Of a DNA stretch of 64,000 bases, positions 1 through 8,631 are shown piece after piece. Numbering within the stretch: the first letter of the stretch is position 1; the number at the start of each line of letters is the position of its first letter. The notes below the pieces were generated by a model. The model had not been told where the DNA came from. It saw only the letters and a list, made by a program, of their open reading frames with translations, and searched no databases. Origin of the DNA: Sarcina sp034439435 (lineage in GTDB: Bacteria > Bacillota > Clostridia > Clostridiales > Clostridiaceae); assembly GCF_034439435.1 (NCBI RefSeq), contig NZ_JAPCKJ010000003.1, positions 62,001 to 126,000 on the forward strand, written 5' to 3'. The translations under genes and the position numbers were made by a program.

Positions 1-746
1 TCATATATTTCAAAGTCTATTTTATCAGCTACTAACATATTATTTTCAAATTTATACTCTACTTTTACTTCTCCAACATATGATATGAAAGAAACCTGAC
101 CACCTATAGTAGCTTTTAGCTTTCCATTAGTAAGTTCATAACTTATGTTATTACCAAAATAAAGATCATTACCCCAATGCTTTTTAAATAAAGATTCATT
201 ATAAAGCATATTAATATGTTTACCACCAATATTAGTCTCTTTACCATTGATGTTAATACTAATATCAACCCTATCCTTAGCTTTATTTACTTTTGTTTTA
301 ACATTTTTAGCTATAATATCAAGAGGATTTTGAACCTTAATCTCTTCTAAAGTATCACTATTAAATATGTGTACTTCTTCAACATGAACCCCTGTTCCTG
401 TCCATTTAGTTGTTATAACTATTAACTCTTTTTTATTATCATTATTAATGTCACTTAATATTAATTCAGGTCTAAAAGACAAACCAGAGTCAACAATCCA
501 ATTGAAAATCTTCTGTTTTCCTTTAACATCAAGAAGTATCTCCTGATATACGCCTTTTCCTTCATCAGAATCTAAAGCATATAAGTATATATACTCTTTA
601 GGTATTGCTGCTAATACTACTGGAGGATCTGAATTACTCCTATAATTGGATTTATAAATAGTTTTCCCACTAACATAGGTATTCATCAAAATTGAAATCA
701 TTATAAAACCTATGAAAAGTATAAAAGCCCCTTTATTTTTAAACAC
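1..746 (-). CDS. Exported FG-GAP/VCBS-like protein (3' end outside window)
   Basis: The open frame runs from a GTG at 746 to the window edge without a stop, so the C-terminus is missing (about 248 residues visible). GAGGTGA sits 5 nt before the GTG, and the competing TTG frame stops at once. Residues 6-24 are hydrophobic (a signal peptide or membrane anchor). The rest is extracellular in character, and a DINNDNKKEL stretch near residue 95 resembles the Asp-rich calcium loop of FG-GAP/VCBS repeats. The function is not recognised; a cell-surface protein is the safest reading. No neighbouring gene shares its direction closely enough to suggest an operon. Confidence 0.7.
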   Translation of the reverse strand, partial: MFKNKGAFILFIGFIMISILMNTYVSGKTIYKSNYRSNSDPPVVLAAIPKEYIYLYALDSDEGKGVYQEILLDVKGKQKIFNWIVDSGLSFRPELILSDINNDNKKELIVITTKWTGTGVHVEEVHIFNSDTLEEIKVQNPLDIIAKNVKTKVNKAKDRVDISININGKETNIGGKHINMLYNESLFKKHWGNDLYFGNNISYELTNGKLKATIGGQVSFISYVGEVKVEYKFENNMLVADKIDFEIY

Positions 747-1090
747 CCAAATCACCTCAGTGTATTTTTTGCATTTCACTTTATAATTATTAAATAATGG
801 TACTAACCCAATTTAAAAGTCTATTTTTCTATGTATTTAATTCTTGACTATCAAATAAACAATTAACTAAAAATCCACCACATAAATAAAGGGAATTTTC
901 TTATTAAATAGAAAATAATATTATAAACTCTAAAATAGCCAGTATTCATATTGTCCTATTTCAAATAATAAAATTTAGAAAAATGAAAGAATCTAATGAT
1001 CCTAAAGTATATAGCAAAACTTTTTATGGGCTATCCTTATGAAGAAAAAGTTATAATATATAGACAAAAATGAGATTGGAGATGTTAATC
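747..1090. other. Intergenic region, divergent promoters expected
   Basis: This AT-rich gap lies between two divergent genes. A TATAAT at about 1050 could serve the rightward gene, but I see no convincing -35 box. No ORF with a ribosome binding site and no hairpin stand out. Confidence 0.4.
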
Positions 1091-1825
1091 ATGATACAGT
1101 TAGGTTGCTTAGCACGCTTTTTTAATAGATATGAAGATGAAGTTAAGTTTGCAAAAGAAAGTAACTTTGACTTCATGCAACTATGGTATGACAATAGAGG
1201 TATGTGTTTGCATGAAGATGATAAGGACTTTATTGATACTATAAACAAGCATAACTTTACCACAATTATTCATGCAGTTTTAAACATAAATGAATTTAAA
1301 GAACACATACCTAAATTATTAGATATTCTAAATAAACTAAATCATAAGGAGTTAATAGTTCATCCAATATGTGAAAATGAAGAAATAAACGAAGAAACAT
1401 TAGACAAGTTAGATAAAAATATTAAGTATGCTTTAAATATACTTACTCCAAGTGGGATTACTCTATTCTTAGAAAACAATAGCAAGCTAGATCCAATCTT
1501 TACAACTACTGATGAAATTAAAGAAATATTTATCCAAAATAATGATTTAGAGTTCTTATTGGATATTGCTCATATAGATAATATGAATCATCTACAAGAA
1601 ATGATTAATGTCAAAACACCCAAAATTCTTCACATTTCAGACAGACATTTTGATGTAGTTCATGAGCACTTACCCCTAGGACAAGGAGATATAGATTTTC
1701 AATACATATTTAGCAATTTATTGCCTGAATATAATGGAAAAATAATATTAGAGGTCGTAAATAAAGATTCAGATATACTACACTCTAAAGATTTAATTAA
1801 GAGCTTACTAAACACACCAAATTAA
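1091..1825 (+). CDS. Sugar phosphate isomerase/epimerase-like TIM barrel protein
   Basis: This 244-residue protein has the alternating beta/alpha pattern of the AP-endonuclease-2/xylose isomerase-like TIM barrel family: LIVHP at the end of one strand, LFLENN (Glu-Asn) mid-protein, LLDIAHIDN and ILHISDRH further on, and a final IILEV strand. Conserved acidic and His residues at these strand ends normally bind a divalent metal. I start at 1091 (MIQLGCL) because GGAG lies about 9 nt upstream; the ATG at 1070 has no such site. The gene is monocistronic and followed by a strong hairpin. The substrate is unknown; sugar epimerase or isomerase is family inference. Confidence 0.75.
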   Translation: MIQLGCLARFFNRYEDEVKFAKESNFDFMQLWYDNRGMCLHEDDKDFIDTINKHNFTTIIHAVLNINEFKEHIPKLLDILNKLNHKELIVHPICENEEINEETLDKLDKNIKYALNILTPSGITLFLENNSKLDPIFTTTDEIKEIFIQNNDLEFLLDIAHIDNMNHLQEMINVKTPKILHISDRHFDVVHEHLPLGQGDIDFQYIFSNLLPEYNGKIILEVVNKDSDILHSKDLIKSLLNTPN

Positions 1826-1955
1826 TATAAATGAACCATATTTATCTTATTCAAAACATAAAAAAGAGATGTCTATGCCATGTATTATTATTTAAGATGC
1901 AAAGTAGTCTATTTTGCATAAAGTCACATTGAAAATCTTAACCTAAATTCAATCA

Positions 1956-1990
1956 AAAATAGAGCAAAGTACATATCTTTGCTCTATTTT
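1956..1990. terminator. Intrinsic terminator, 14-bp perfect stem
   Basis: The arms AAAATAGAGCAAAG and CTTTGCTCTATTTT pair perfectly around a 7-nt loop and are followed by a T-rich tail on the plus strand. It ends the isomerase-like gene and could also serve the leftward small gene at 2025-2147. Confidence 0.75.
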
Positions 1991-2024
1991 AATTTAACCT
2001 GTTAATATAAATTGGAATTTACTT

Positions 2025-2147
2025 TTATTTATTTTTATTTTTTCCACTATCTAATCCTACTCCAATAGCTAAATTATCAAACACTAAACTAAAAGCAACA
2101 CCTAAGCATAGCCCTAATCCTACATAACTTATATTTTTATTTTTCAT
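2025..2147 (-). CDS. Small glycine-rich membrane peptide (40 aa)
   Basis: The 40-codon frame begins MKNKNISYVGLGLCLGVAFS and has GGGGAAAAGAT just upstream as a ribosome binding site. Small residues (G, A, S) recur on one face of a hydrophobic stretch that ends in a Lys/Asn tail, as in short glycine-zipper proteins common in Firmicutes. It lies between the terminator at 1956 and the methyltransferase gene. It is likely a single-pass membrane peptide; the role is unknown. Confidence 0.6.
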   Translation of the reverse strand: MKNKNISYVGLGLCLGVAFSLVFDNLAIGVGLDSGKNKNK

Positions 2148-2227
2148 ATCTTTTCCCCTACAAATTCCTATTTATCAATTAGTTTAATGAATAATCTTAC
2201 TTTTAATAAAAAATCTATACATAAAAT

Positions 2228-3040
2228 TTATTCAAGATTTGTAGCTTTTAAAGAAAATATCAATGGTATAGTATCCCCTTCAGAAAATCTCCACCAACCT
2301 TCACTATCTTGTTTCATATTCATAAAATACTGATCATCACAAAATGGAAATTCATGAAGATACTCTAATTTTAGATTTGTTGAACACACTGCATTGATTA
2401 TATCACTTAATGTATATTGCCATTCATAACTTGGAACCTCTACTATCACATCTTTATTTGCATAGTCTTCACTAGGTTCACAATATACTGGTTCATTACC
2501 CTCTCTAAAATATGATTTAGCCACACTTAGAGTCTTTCCATCCAATTCATCTGTCATCATCATACTAACTGGATGCCCATCCATCAAATAAAAAATACCA
2601 TTGGGTTTTAAATACCCTTCTACTATTTTCATAAATTTATCTATATCATATAGCCAACAAATAACTCCATGTGAAGCAAAGACCATATCAAATTTTTCAT
2701 CTAATATTTCTCTAATATTATAAACATCGCTACAAATAAAAGTCGCAGATAAATTACTTTCCTTAGCAATCTGATTTGCAACCTCTATTGATTTTGATGA
2801 AATATCCACCCCAACAACCTCAGCACCTAATCTAGCTAATGAAAGTGTATCTAATCCTATATGACATAATAAATGTAAGATCTTTTTTCCTCTAACATCA
2901 CCAATTTCATCAATATGAATTTTTTTTAGAGATGATTTTCCTTTAATAAATCCGTTAATGTCATAATATCCTTTAGGCGACTCATTATGTATTATAGCTG
3001 CAGCATCCCAATGTTCTTTATTAAGCTTATTGTAATTCAT
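2228..3040 (-). CDS. Class I SAM-dependent methyltransferase
   Basis: This 270-residue protein has a Rossmann-type methyltransferase core. Motif I is unusual, ILHLLCHIGLDTLSLA, with the following acidic strand VVGVDIS binding the ribose of SAM. A FDMVFASHG strand (motif IV) and a YLKPNGIFYLMDGH region (motif V/VI) follow. A GGGGAGGAG directly upstream of the ATG at 3040 selects that start; the longer frame adds eight residues overlapping the ribosome binding site. The substrate is unknown. It appears to stand alone, with no close same-strand partner. Confidence 0.8.
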   Translation of the reverse strand: MNYNKLNKEHWDAAAIIHNESPKGYYDINGFIKGKSSLKKIHIDEIGDVRGKKILHLLCHIGLDTLSLARLGAEVVGVDISSKSIEVANQIAKESNLSATFICSDVYNIREILDEKFDMVFASHGVICWLYDIDKFMKIVEGYLKPNGIFYLMDGHPVSMMMTDELDGKTLSVAKSYFREGNEPVYCEPSEDYANKDVIVEVPSYEWQYTLSDIINAVCSTNLKLEYLHEFPFCDDQYFMNMKQDSEGWWRFSEGDTIPLIFSLKATNLE

Positions 3041-3299
3041 ACTCTCTCCTCCCCTTGTTACCATAAACGTATTAATACTGATTATCTATATCCTTATCTA
3101 TGTAACAAATTTAAAGATTCCTATTTCCCTTTTTGAATAAAAAATACCATTTCACCCATTGTACCATATAATTAAATTAATGTAATATAAAACCAATATA
3201 CTCTTATAAAAAAGAGCTTCATCACCTGAAACTCATTTATCAATTCACCTAATAATATATTTATAGTGTTCATAACTGGCCTTAACTTCAATACAATTG

Positions 3300-3767
3300 C
3301 TACTTATTTTTAAACTCCATAAACCTTCTATATGTTACTAAGCCAACTGACTCATAAAACTTTAATGCATCATCATTAAATTCCCACATATCTAATTCTA
3401 TTTTATCAAACTTTTTAGCAGTAGCTTCTTTCTTAATAAAGTCAAACAACTCAGTTGCTACTCCTTGTCGTCTATACTTTTCATCTACACCAAATTCATT
3501 TATATGATAAAATCTCCTTGCTAAATTATATGGTGATTCTGATTTTTCAACATAGTCTACACATGCAAATCCACATATTTAATTATCTCTAAGAGCTACA
3601 ATCACATCTGAATTATCACTTTCCCATAAAGTATAAATAAAATCTTGTAACTCTTTGCAAAATCCATCTTTAAAAATATCTGGACGCCCATTACAATGTA
3701 CTTCATTTACAATTTTTCTAAGTTCATTAACTCTTTCTAGTTCTTCTCTAGTTGCATATCGTATCAT
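3300..3767 (-). pseudogene. GNAT acetyltransferase interrupted by one stop codon
   Basis: A 155-codon frame reads as a complete GNAT protein except for a TAA at codon 63 (3579-3581). Before it: MIRYATREELERVNELRKIV and a VALRDN strand. After it, in the same frame: ICGFACVDYV, then the acetyl-CoA loop YRRQGVATEL and the C-terminal EFNDDALKFYESVGLVTYRR. The sense codon was probably CAA (Gln), so one C-to-T change explains the stop. The rest of the frame is intact, which suggests recent inactivation, readthrough, or a base-calling error. The acyl acceptor is unknown. Confidence 0.8.
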
Positions 3768-3886
3768 AAAACCCTCTCCTATTTGTATTTATTCTTGGTT
3801 TTCTATATCATAGCAAAGTAAACTTCTTCGCCACTTAAAATCCAAGTAAAAAATTCATACTTTTTCCACTAGTTCTTGAATTTTAA

Positions 3887-4408
3887 CTAATACATTTTTC
3901 TAATTGTTTCATCCACCGAAATACACTCTGCATATCTACCATTCCACATAAATTTATTATAATATTTATAACTTTTTTCCGCTGTCATAAATTTACTATT
4001 AACTGTTGTATTCGCATATGCTGGCACTATAATATTAAATCCATGTTCAAACCCGCATTTTATAGTAGCATCAATACAATAGTCAGTTTGAAGTCCTACA
4101 ATGATTATTTTCTTTTCACCTTTATCTCTTAAGTATTCTAACAATCCTGTACCTTTAAAGGCACTATTAACCTTCTTATCAAATACTTTTTCTCCATTAA
4201 TTGGTTTAAACTCTTCATATATTTCAAATCCGTCAGTTCCTTCTGTTAACTCACTTCCCTCTCCATCATCATGACGTACATATATTACTTCAATATTATT
4301 TTTCCTAGCATTACTTATTATTTTTTTAACATTATATACAAAGGTATCAAATTCATATAGTTCCTCATTTGTTATTAATTTTTGTGTATCAATTACTAGT
4401 AAAACCAT
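3887..4408 (-). CDS. Isochorismatase-family cysteine hydrolase
   Basis: The 173-residue protein carries the family triad: Asp in VLLVIDTQK near the N-terminus, Lys in the KKVNSAFKGTGL region, and the nucleophilic Cys in LQTDYCIDAT. Such enzymes hydrolyse C-N or ether bonds of small molecules (nicotinamidase, carbamoylases, isochorismatase); the substrate here cannot be read. The start at 4408 is chosen because AAGGAGATTAG lies 4-5 nt upstream; the longer frame from 4453 would place that site inside the gene. It is preceded by two small same-strand genes and may be cotranscribed with them. Confidence 0.85.
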   Translation of the reverse strand: MVLLVIDTQKLITNEELYEFDTFVYNVKKIISNARKNNIEVIYVRHDDGEGSELTEGTDGFEIYEEFKPINGEKVFDKKVNSAFKGTGLLEYLRDKGEKKIIIVGLQTDYCIDATIKCGFEHGFNIIVPAYANTTVNSKFMTAEKSYKYYNKFMWNGRYAECISVDETIRKMY

Positions 4409-4436
4409 TCTAATCTCCTTTTCAAATTCACACAGT

Positions 4437-4604
4437 TCATTCTTTTCTTTCAAAACGATTTCCTGCGTTGGTATATATTATTACAAAGATTATTGAGACT
4501 ATAAGTACTGTAATTCCAATATTAAATAATATCTTCATCATAAAAACGTCACTCAATACAAACAATGTTATGCAGAAAGCAATAATAAATATAAGTTTGT
4601 CCAT
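4437..4604 (-). CDS. Small two-helix membrane protein (55 aa)
   Basis: The frame MDKLIFIIAFCITLFVLSDV... forms two hydrophobic segments (about residues 4-18 and 24-43) with a charged tail. It fits exactly between the ASCH gene stop (4610) and the ribosome binding site of the isochorismatase-like gene. Its own ribosome binding site is poor, so it may be translated by coupling to the upstream gene. The function is unknown. Confidence 0.5.
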   Translation of the reverse strand: MDKLIFIIAFCITLFVLSDVFMMKILFNIGITVLIVSIIFVIIYTNAGNRFERKE

Positions 4605-4609
4605 AAATT

Positions 4610-5077
4610 TTACTTACTAAACACCATTTTAAAATCTTCAAATACAACTGGCATGTCCTCTGTAAAGTTATAACCTAACATACTTCCTTCGCTAGAAAAG
4701 ATTTTAGTATGCCCTTCGATCCATGACTCTAAATTTTTATCTTCTCCTTCTCTTTTGCATATATCAAAAGTAATATCTTTAAAAGGAATAATCATCACAT
4801 TTGTAGTCTCTATCACACATTTAGGAATACCTTCCCAATCTGTAACAACGCTTAAATCACCGACCTGCGGTATTCTTTCTCCTTCAATTTGATACGCCAA
4901 CAAGCTACTAGATGTTGCTTTTTTTTGTCCTATAAGTACTAATCTAAGTAATTCATTTGCCCATTTTTCAGTTAATTCAAAATGAAAGTACTCTATATAT
5001 TTAGTATCTTTACTTCTATTTGTTTTCAATAAAAAATCTTCCCAAAATTCATTAATTATCTTTATTTTTTCACTCAT
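4610..5077 (-). CDS. ASCH domain protein
   Basis: This 155-residue protein matches the ASCH (PUA-like) family layout: an N-terminal helical segment, then LVLIGQKKATSSSLLAY, which contains the family's G-K-K-x-T-T/S-S signature, then GDLSVVTDWEGIPKCVIETT and a final strand. ASCH proteins bind RNA or modified nucleosides, and some are amidohydrolases of N4-acetylcytidine; which applies here cannot be decided. It ends 6 nt before the small membrane protein gene, consistent with an operon. Confidence 0.8.
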   Translation of the reverse strand: MSEKIKIINEFWEDFLLKTNRSKDTKYIEYFHFELTEKWANELLRLVLIGQKKATSSSLLAYQIEGERIPQVGDLSVVTDWEGIPKCVIETTNVMIIPFKDITFDICKREGEDKNLESWIEGHTKIFSSEGSMLGYNFTEDMPVVFEDFKMVFSK

Positions 5078-5122
5078 ACTTTCTCACTCTACAAATACCC
5101 ATTTTATTACTTAATAGAATTA

Positions 5123-5965
5123 TTACACTTCTATTTTCATTCCATCATATGCAAACTCTATGCCATCTAGCTCTTTTTCAAGTTGAACATAGTCATCATA
5201 AGATTTACCCCAATCCTCTTCTAGATGAGTTATGATTACTCTTTTAATATTATATTTACTTTTTAAATCCTCAATTTCATTCATGGTAAATAACTCATCC
5301 CTTAAAGGATTATCTTCTTTTAATAAGAAACCATCTTTTAATACATCTCCTACTATTGTGTTACCTATGACTAAACAATCTGCATCAAGAAACAATTTAC
5401 TTTCTGGAAATGGCTTAACATCACAAGGTGCATATATTAGTTTCTTTCTTTCTTTTTCAAAAACAAATACTGTTGCATGATTTACTTTTAGAAAACTTAT
5501 CTCTACCCCATGAATAAACACTTTATCATTTACACTTTTCCTATTAATAAGATTTCTCACATTCTCATAGTAGTCTAAATACGAACCATACTCAAAGCCT
5601 ATTGAATTTATACTTTTCATAACATTGTCTAATGCAAAAACTTCTATTGGATTTTCACAATTCTTACCACAAGATATATCTAGCCAATTAAGTCTAAGGT
5701 GTTCAAAAACCCTCATTCCTAAAGTATGATCTGGATCAACATGACTAAATAAAACTCTCTCAATCTCATTTATGCCACAATAATTTATTCCATAAGCAAT
5801 ATCTTCTGGTGTATCAACCAAAAGGTTTATATCTTCTAAAAACAAACTACACCCACATCTTGAATAAGGCTTTCCCTTACTCCTTGCCTCTTTACAAACC
5901 TCACAATTGCATAATGGCTTAGGCAGTGAAACACATCCTCCACTTCCAACGATCTTAAAATTCAT
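5123..5965 (-). CDS. Metallo-beta-lactamase-fold hydrolase, PhnP-like
   Basis: A 280-residue MBL-fold enzyme. The N-terminal GSGGCVSLP and a Cys-rich insert (CNCEVC ... GCS) resemble the zinc knuckle of PhnP-like phosphodiesterases. The metal motif is SHVDPDHTLG (H-x-D-x-D-H), with further ligands in VNHATVF, IYAPCD and ITHLEEDW. The ATG at 5965 has AAGGGGGA about 9 nt upstream; the ATG three codons earlier is too close to it. PhnP-type enzymes open cyclic phosphates, but no phn genes are near, so the substrate is open. Confidence 0.8.
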   Translation of the reverse strand: MNFKIVGSGGCVSLPKPLCNCEVCKEARSKGKPYSRCGCSLFLEDINLLVDTPEDIAYGINYCGINEIERVLFSHVDPDHTLGMRVFEHLRLNWLDISCGKNCENPIEVFALDNVMKSINSIGFEYGSYLDYYENVRNLINRKSVNDKVFIHGVEISFLKVNHATVFVFEKERKKLIYAPCDVKPFPESKLFLDADCLVIGNTIVGDVLKDGFLLKEDNPLRDELFTMNEIEDLKSKYNIKRVIITHLEEDWGKSYDDYVQLEKELDGIEFAYDGMKIEV

Positions 5966-6103
5966 CTTTCTCATTCCCCCTTAAAGCTTAAAAAATAATA
6001 AATACTGTTTTTACATAAAAATACTTGCTTACTTTATCATTAAAAGTTCTTTTAATTTTATATTACACTCATAATAGCATATTTTTCCATAATTAATAAT
6101 AAA

Positions 6104-6138
6104 AAAAGATTTAAAGCTTACTCTGCTTTAAATCTTTT
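6104..6138. terminator. Intrinsic terminator, 14-bp perfect stem
   Basis: AAAAGATTTAAAGC and GCTTTAAATCTTTT pair perfectly around a 7-nt loop. On the minus strand a run of seven T follows at once, so it best terminates the leftward 26-codon peptide gene at 6203-6283. Confidence 0.8.
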
Positions 6139-6202
6139 CATTCTAACATATACATAATATTTACCTTTTCTAATTCTATTTTATAACTCATTATCTTTTT
6201 TC

Positions 6203-6283
6203 TTACTTTAAATCTTCTTTTTCATCATATCCTAAAAATGTTACCTTAGCTAAAACTCTCACTAAATCCATTGCTTTTTTCAT
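6203..6283 (-). CDS. 26-residue peptide gene
   Basis: MKKAMDLVRVLAKVTFLGYD followed by EKEDLK is preceded by AAAGGAGAGATTAGTT, a strong ribosome binding site, and followed 65 nt later by a dedicated terminator. The peptide has an amphipathic basic N-terminus (KK, R, K), a hydrophobic core and an acidic C-terminus. The layout recalls small signalling or membrane-active peptides. It lacks the Cys or Ser of an AgrD thiolactone ring, and no AgrB-like or exporter gene lies beside it. The function is unknown. Confidence 0.55.
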   Translation of the reverse strand: MKKAMDLVRVLAKVTFLGYDEKEDLK

Positions 6284-6605
6284 AACTAATCTCTCCTTTT
6301 GTATCTCTTTATTTCTCTTTTGGTTGTTTTCCCTCAACCCTTGATTTAATTATATATTCTTAAACTTAAATCTCATATTTAAGTAGATTACACTTAGATT
6401 ACATATTTGAAAGATAGTTTTTAAGTAATGTCACACTTCTTATTAGTAATAAAAACTTCTAAACTTTACCCATTAGTTCTATAAAAAATATAAGAAGTTT
6501 TACATATATAATTGTTATTTAAAAAAAGAAAAATTAAGAATAGATCATTAATTTATGTTAATATAATATTATGAAAATTTACCCAAAAACATTTAGGAGA
6601 TACTT
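6284..6605. other. Intergenic region between divergent small genes
   Basis: This region presumably holds promoters for the leftward peptide and the rightward membrane protein pair. TATAAT at 6562-6567 is a candidate -10 for the pair. Nothing else is recognised. Confidence 0.4.
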
Positions 6606-6815
6606 ATGAAAAAAATTAAATACTTATTCAAATATAAAAAAGTAGGAATGTATTTTGTTATATTTAGCTTTGTATGCTCTATAACTAGCTTTATAAAAGT
6701 GTTTAACTATAGACTTACATTTTCAAAAATATTAAGCTTTTTATCTGGAGTTTTATTTTTAGCAGGCTCAATATATTCTCTTTGCTATTATTTGAAAGAT
6801 TTAAAGAATAATTAG
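6606..6815 (+). CDS. Small membrane protein, first of a paralogous pair
   Basis: The 69-residue protein has a basic N-terminus (KKIKYLFKYKK) and two hydrophobic segments at about residues 15-32 and 41-60. TTTAGGAGATACTT upstream is a good ribosome binding site. The next gene starts 9 nt after its stop and encodes a protein of the same plan (FKYKKVG.. versus FEFRKKKI.., both with KIL..LS at the start of helix two). No family is recognised. It could be a toxin-like or immunity-like membrane peptide, but nothing proves it. Confidence 0.6.
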   Translation: MKKIKYLFKYKKVGMYFVIFSFVCSITSFIKVFNYRLTFSKILSFLSGVLFLAGSIYSLCYYLKDLKNN

Positions 6816-6824
6816 GAGGCACTT

Positions 6825-7085
6825 ATGAAGGAAAGATTATCATACATATTTGAATTTAGGAAAAAAAAGATATTTACATGTACTTTGATATTTGTATGCT
6901 TCATATTAAGCATTTTTAGTACGTTATATACTACTTCATCACACACTAAGATACTTAACATATTATCAATACTATGTTTTTTAGCAGCTTTTATTACCTC
7001 TCTTTTTAATTTATTTAAAAAGCCAACTGATAATAAGACAAATAATAGTTCTAAAAGTAAGGTAAGTAAAAAATCTAAACGCTAA
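6825..7085 (+). CDS. Small membrane protein, second of a paralogous pair
   Basis: The 86-residue protein repeats the plan of its upstream neighbour: a basic start, helices at about 16-34 and 44-62, then a Lys/Ser/Asn-rich cytoplasmic tail of about 24 residues that the neighbour lacks. TTAGGAGGCACTT is its ribosome binding site. The two are surely cotranscribed and arose by tandem duplication. An imperfect 17-bp inverted repeat at 7120-7168 follows and could terminate the unit. The function is unknown. Confidence 0.6.
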   Translation: MKERLSYIFEFRKKKIFTCTLIFVCFILSIFSTLYTTSSHTKILNILSILCFLAAFITSLFNLFKKPTDNKTNNSSKSKVSKKSKR

Positions 7086-7119
7086 AGAATTAAAGAAACT
7101 TATAATCAATATAAAAATA

Positions 7120-7168
7120 ATGTATGAATAAATATATTAATTTAAAGTTATTATATTTATCCATACAT
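7120..7168 (+). terminator. Hairpin, 17-bp arms with one mismatch
   Basis: ATGTATGAATAAATATA pairs with TATATTTATCCATACAT. It is AT-rich and lacks a clean T run, so it is a weak terminator candidate between the convergent genes. Confidence 0.45.
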
Positions 7169-7221
7169 ATTCTATTCTCTATATCGTTTTAAAATTTCAC
7201 ATCAAATAACTCTAATTTTTT

Positions 7222-7497
7222 TCAAGCTAGTTTAGTAATTTTTATTCCTTTTAATAGAGCAATTAAAGCTCCAATTCTTAATCCTGAAAATAAATTTTCA
7301 ATATTGTTAGATTTAATTAAAGTATCTAAAGTCCCACTGGTTAATATGAATACAGTAAAAATAATAGCTATATTTATATACGCTCTTATAGGTTTTTCAT
7401 TAATATAATCAAGAAAAGAACAACTCTTGCATAACTTCATTACTAAGAAATAAGCTACAAAGTACCCAGGTCCAAAATATAATGAAAACTCAAGCAT
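7222..7497 (-). CDS. Small membrane protein, three predicted helices
   Basis: The 91-residue protein has hydrophobic segments at about residues 5-20, 38-54 and 71-84. GGGGGGAGAAGTTTT precedes the ATG. No family is recognised. It lies 64 nt before the same-strand end of the next upstream gene and may be cotranscribed with it. Confidence 0.6.
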   Translation of the reverse strand: MLEFSLYFGPGYFVAYFLVMKLCKSCSFLDYINEKPIRAYINIAIIFTVFILTSGTLDTLIKSNNIENLFSGLRIGALIALLKGIKITKLA

Positions 7498-7561
7498 AAA
7501 ACTTCTCCCCCCACAACCACATGCAAATTTCTCTATAAATATTAACCTCTATTTTTTTAAT

Positions 7562-7951
7562 TTATTGATTGCTTTTTAATAGTACTGAATTATTGAAATG
7601 TTTTGAATTCAAGAATGTGTACATAGCAACAAAAGCAGAATAAATTGTGTTTCCTATAAATGGTTGACTGACATAATTAATTGCTTGAAATAAACTTATA
7701 AAGAAAAAGGCTATAGAATAGACTAACATACTCCAATATCCCCATTTTCTTTGCTTTAAATATCCATAAGCTATTACTGCGGAAATTACAATTAATAATA
7801 TTTGCACTAATCTTTCTGACATAAAAGGTACTGCAAATCTCACATTAAATGCAACATCTTGCTCAACATTTAATGTAAGTAGCACTGCCAAAGCACCAAA
7901 TATTTGAAACCAACCAATAAATTTAATTCCCCCAGGATTTTTCCCCTCCAT
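7562..7951 (-). CDS. Four-helix membrane protein
   Basis: A 129-residue hydrophobic protein with about four membrane segments (IGWFQIFGALAVLLTLN, QILLIVISAVIAYGYL, a middle SMLVYSIAFFFISLF, and a last TIYSAFVAMYTFL). The start at 7951 is chosen for the GGAGGTG 6 nt upstream; the ORF can be extended by six codons that overlap this site. It resembles small DUF2127/DoxX-size membrane proteins in length only. The function is unknown. Confidence 0.6.
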   Translation of the reverse strand: MEGKNPGGIKFIGWFQIFGALAVLLTLNVEQDVAFNVRFAVPFMSERLVQILLIVISAVIAYGYLKQRKWGYWSMLVYSIAFFFISLFQAINYVSQPFIGNTIYSAFVAMYTFLNSKHFNNSVLLKSNQ

Positions 7952-8085
7952 TTTAACACCTCCAACCAAATACCTTTTAGCTTGTTTCTATTTTAAATTG
8001 TTATATACAGTATATCTCACTTAAAGTATTCAAATAATACTTTTTGTAATTATTTACATTTAATTTGTTTTTAATCATACATATT

Positions 8086-8493
8086 TTATTCTCTTTTACT
8101 TAATTCAATAATTTCTTCTTGGTTATTCCATTTCATAATCACATTTAACTTATCTTTATTTTTATATTTTGATATATCTCCATATAAGTTCTTATCATAA
8201 TCATCTTCTAAAGTAAAACCTCCTAATTTTTCAGATAACTCACCATATTCTAAAACTCCTCCACTAGTATTACCAGATAAATATTCAATATTAAAAGTAA
8301 CCTCTAAAGGTAATTCTTCCTCACCTATATACTTGATATTTACCATAAACTTATCATCTTCATCAAATTTCATTATGGACTCCCAATGTAAATTTTCTCC
8401 CTCATAAGATACTTCTCTTACCTTCTTGCCATTGCACCCTATTATAATAATACAGAGCACAACCACTATAAATATTATGAAATATTTTCTCAC
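8086..8493 (-). CDS. Putative lipoprotein
   Basis: The 135-residue product has a type II signal peptide: a basic N-terminus, a long hydrophobic core and the lipobox IIGC with Cys at residue 20. It should be lipidated and attached outside the membrane. The mature part is acidic and beta-rich, with no family recognised. The start codon is GTG with AAGGAGG 8 nt upstream. Confidence 0.75.
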   Translation of the reverse strand: MRKYFIIFIVVVLCIIIIGCNGKKVREVSYEGENLHWESIMKFDEDDKFMVNIKYIGEEELPLEVTFNIEYLSGNTSGGVLEYGELSEKLGGFTLEDDYDKNLYGDISKYKNKDKLNVIMKWNNQEEIIELSKRE

Positions 8494-8583
8494 TTCTTTG
8501 CCTCCTTTTAGTCAAAGTAATCTACACTTATTTCTTACTTTTTTCAGTATTATAATATGATAAATTACAATATTATTACAAAT

Positions 8584-8625
8584 AAAAAAGCCTATATACT
8601 TAATTCATGTATATAGACTCTTTTT
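8584..8625 (-). terminator. Terminator of nrdDG
   Basis: CTATATAC pairs with GTATATAG, extended by A/T pairs, with a T6 run on the minus strand just after the nrdG stop. Confidence 0.7.
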
Positions 8626-8631
8626 CATACT

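Noticed and set aside
6203..6283. AgrD-like autoinducer precursor
   Set aside because: The peptide lacks the Cys/Ser ring residue and the proline-rich acidic tail, and no AgrB gene lies nearby; it was kept only as an unknown peptide.
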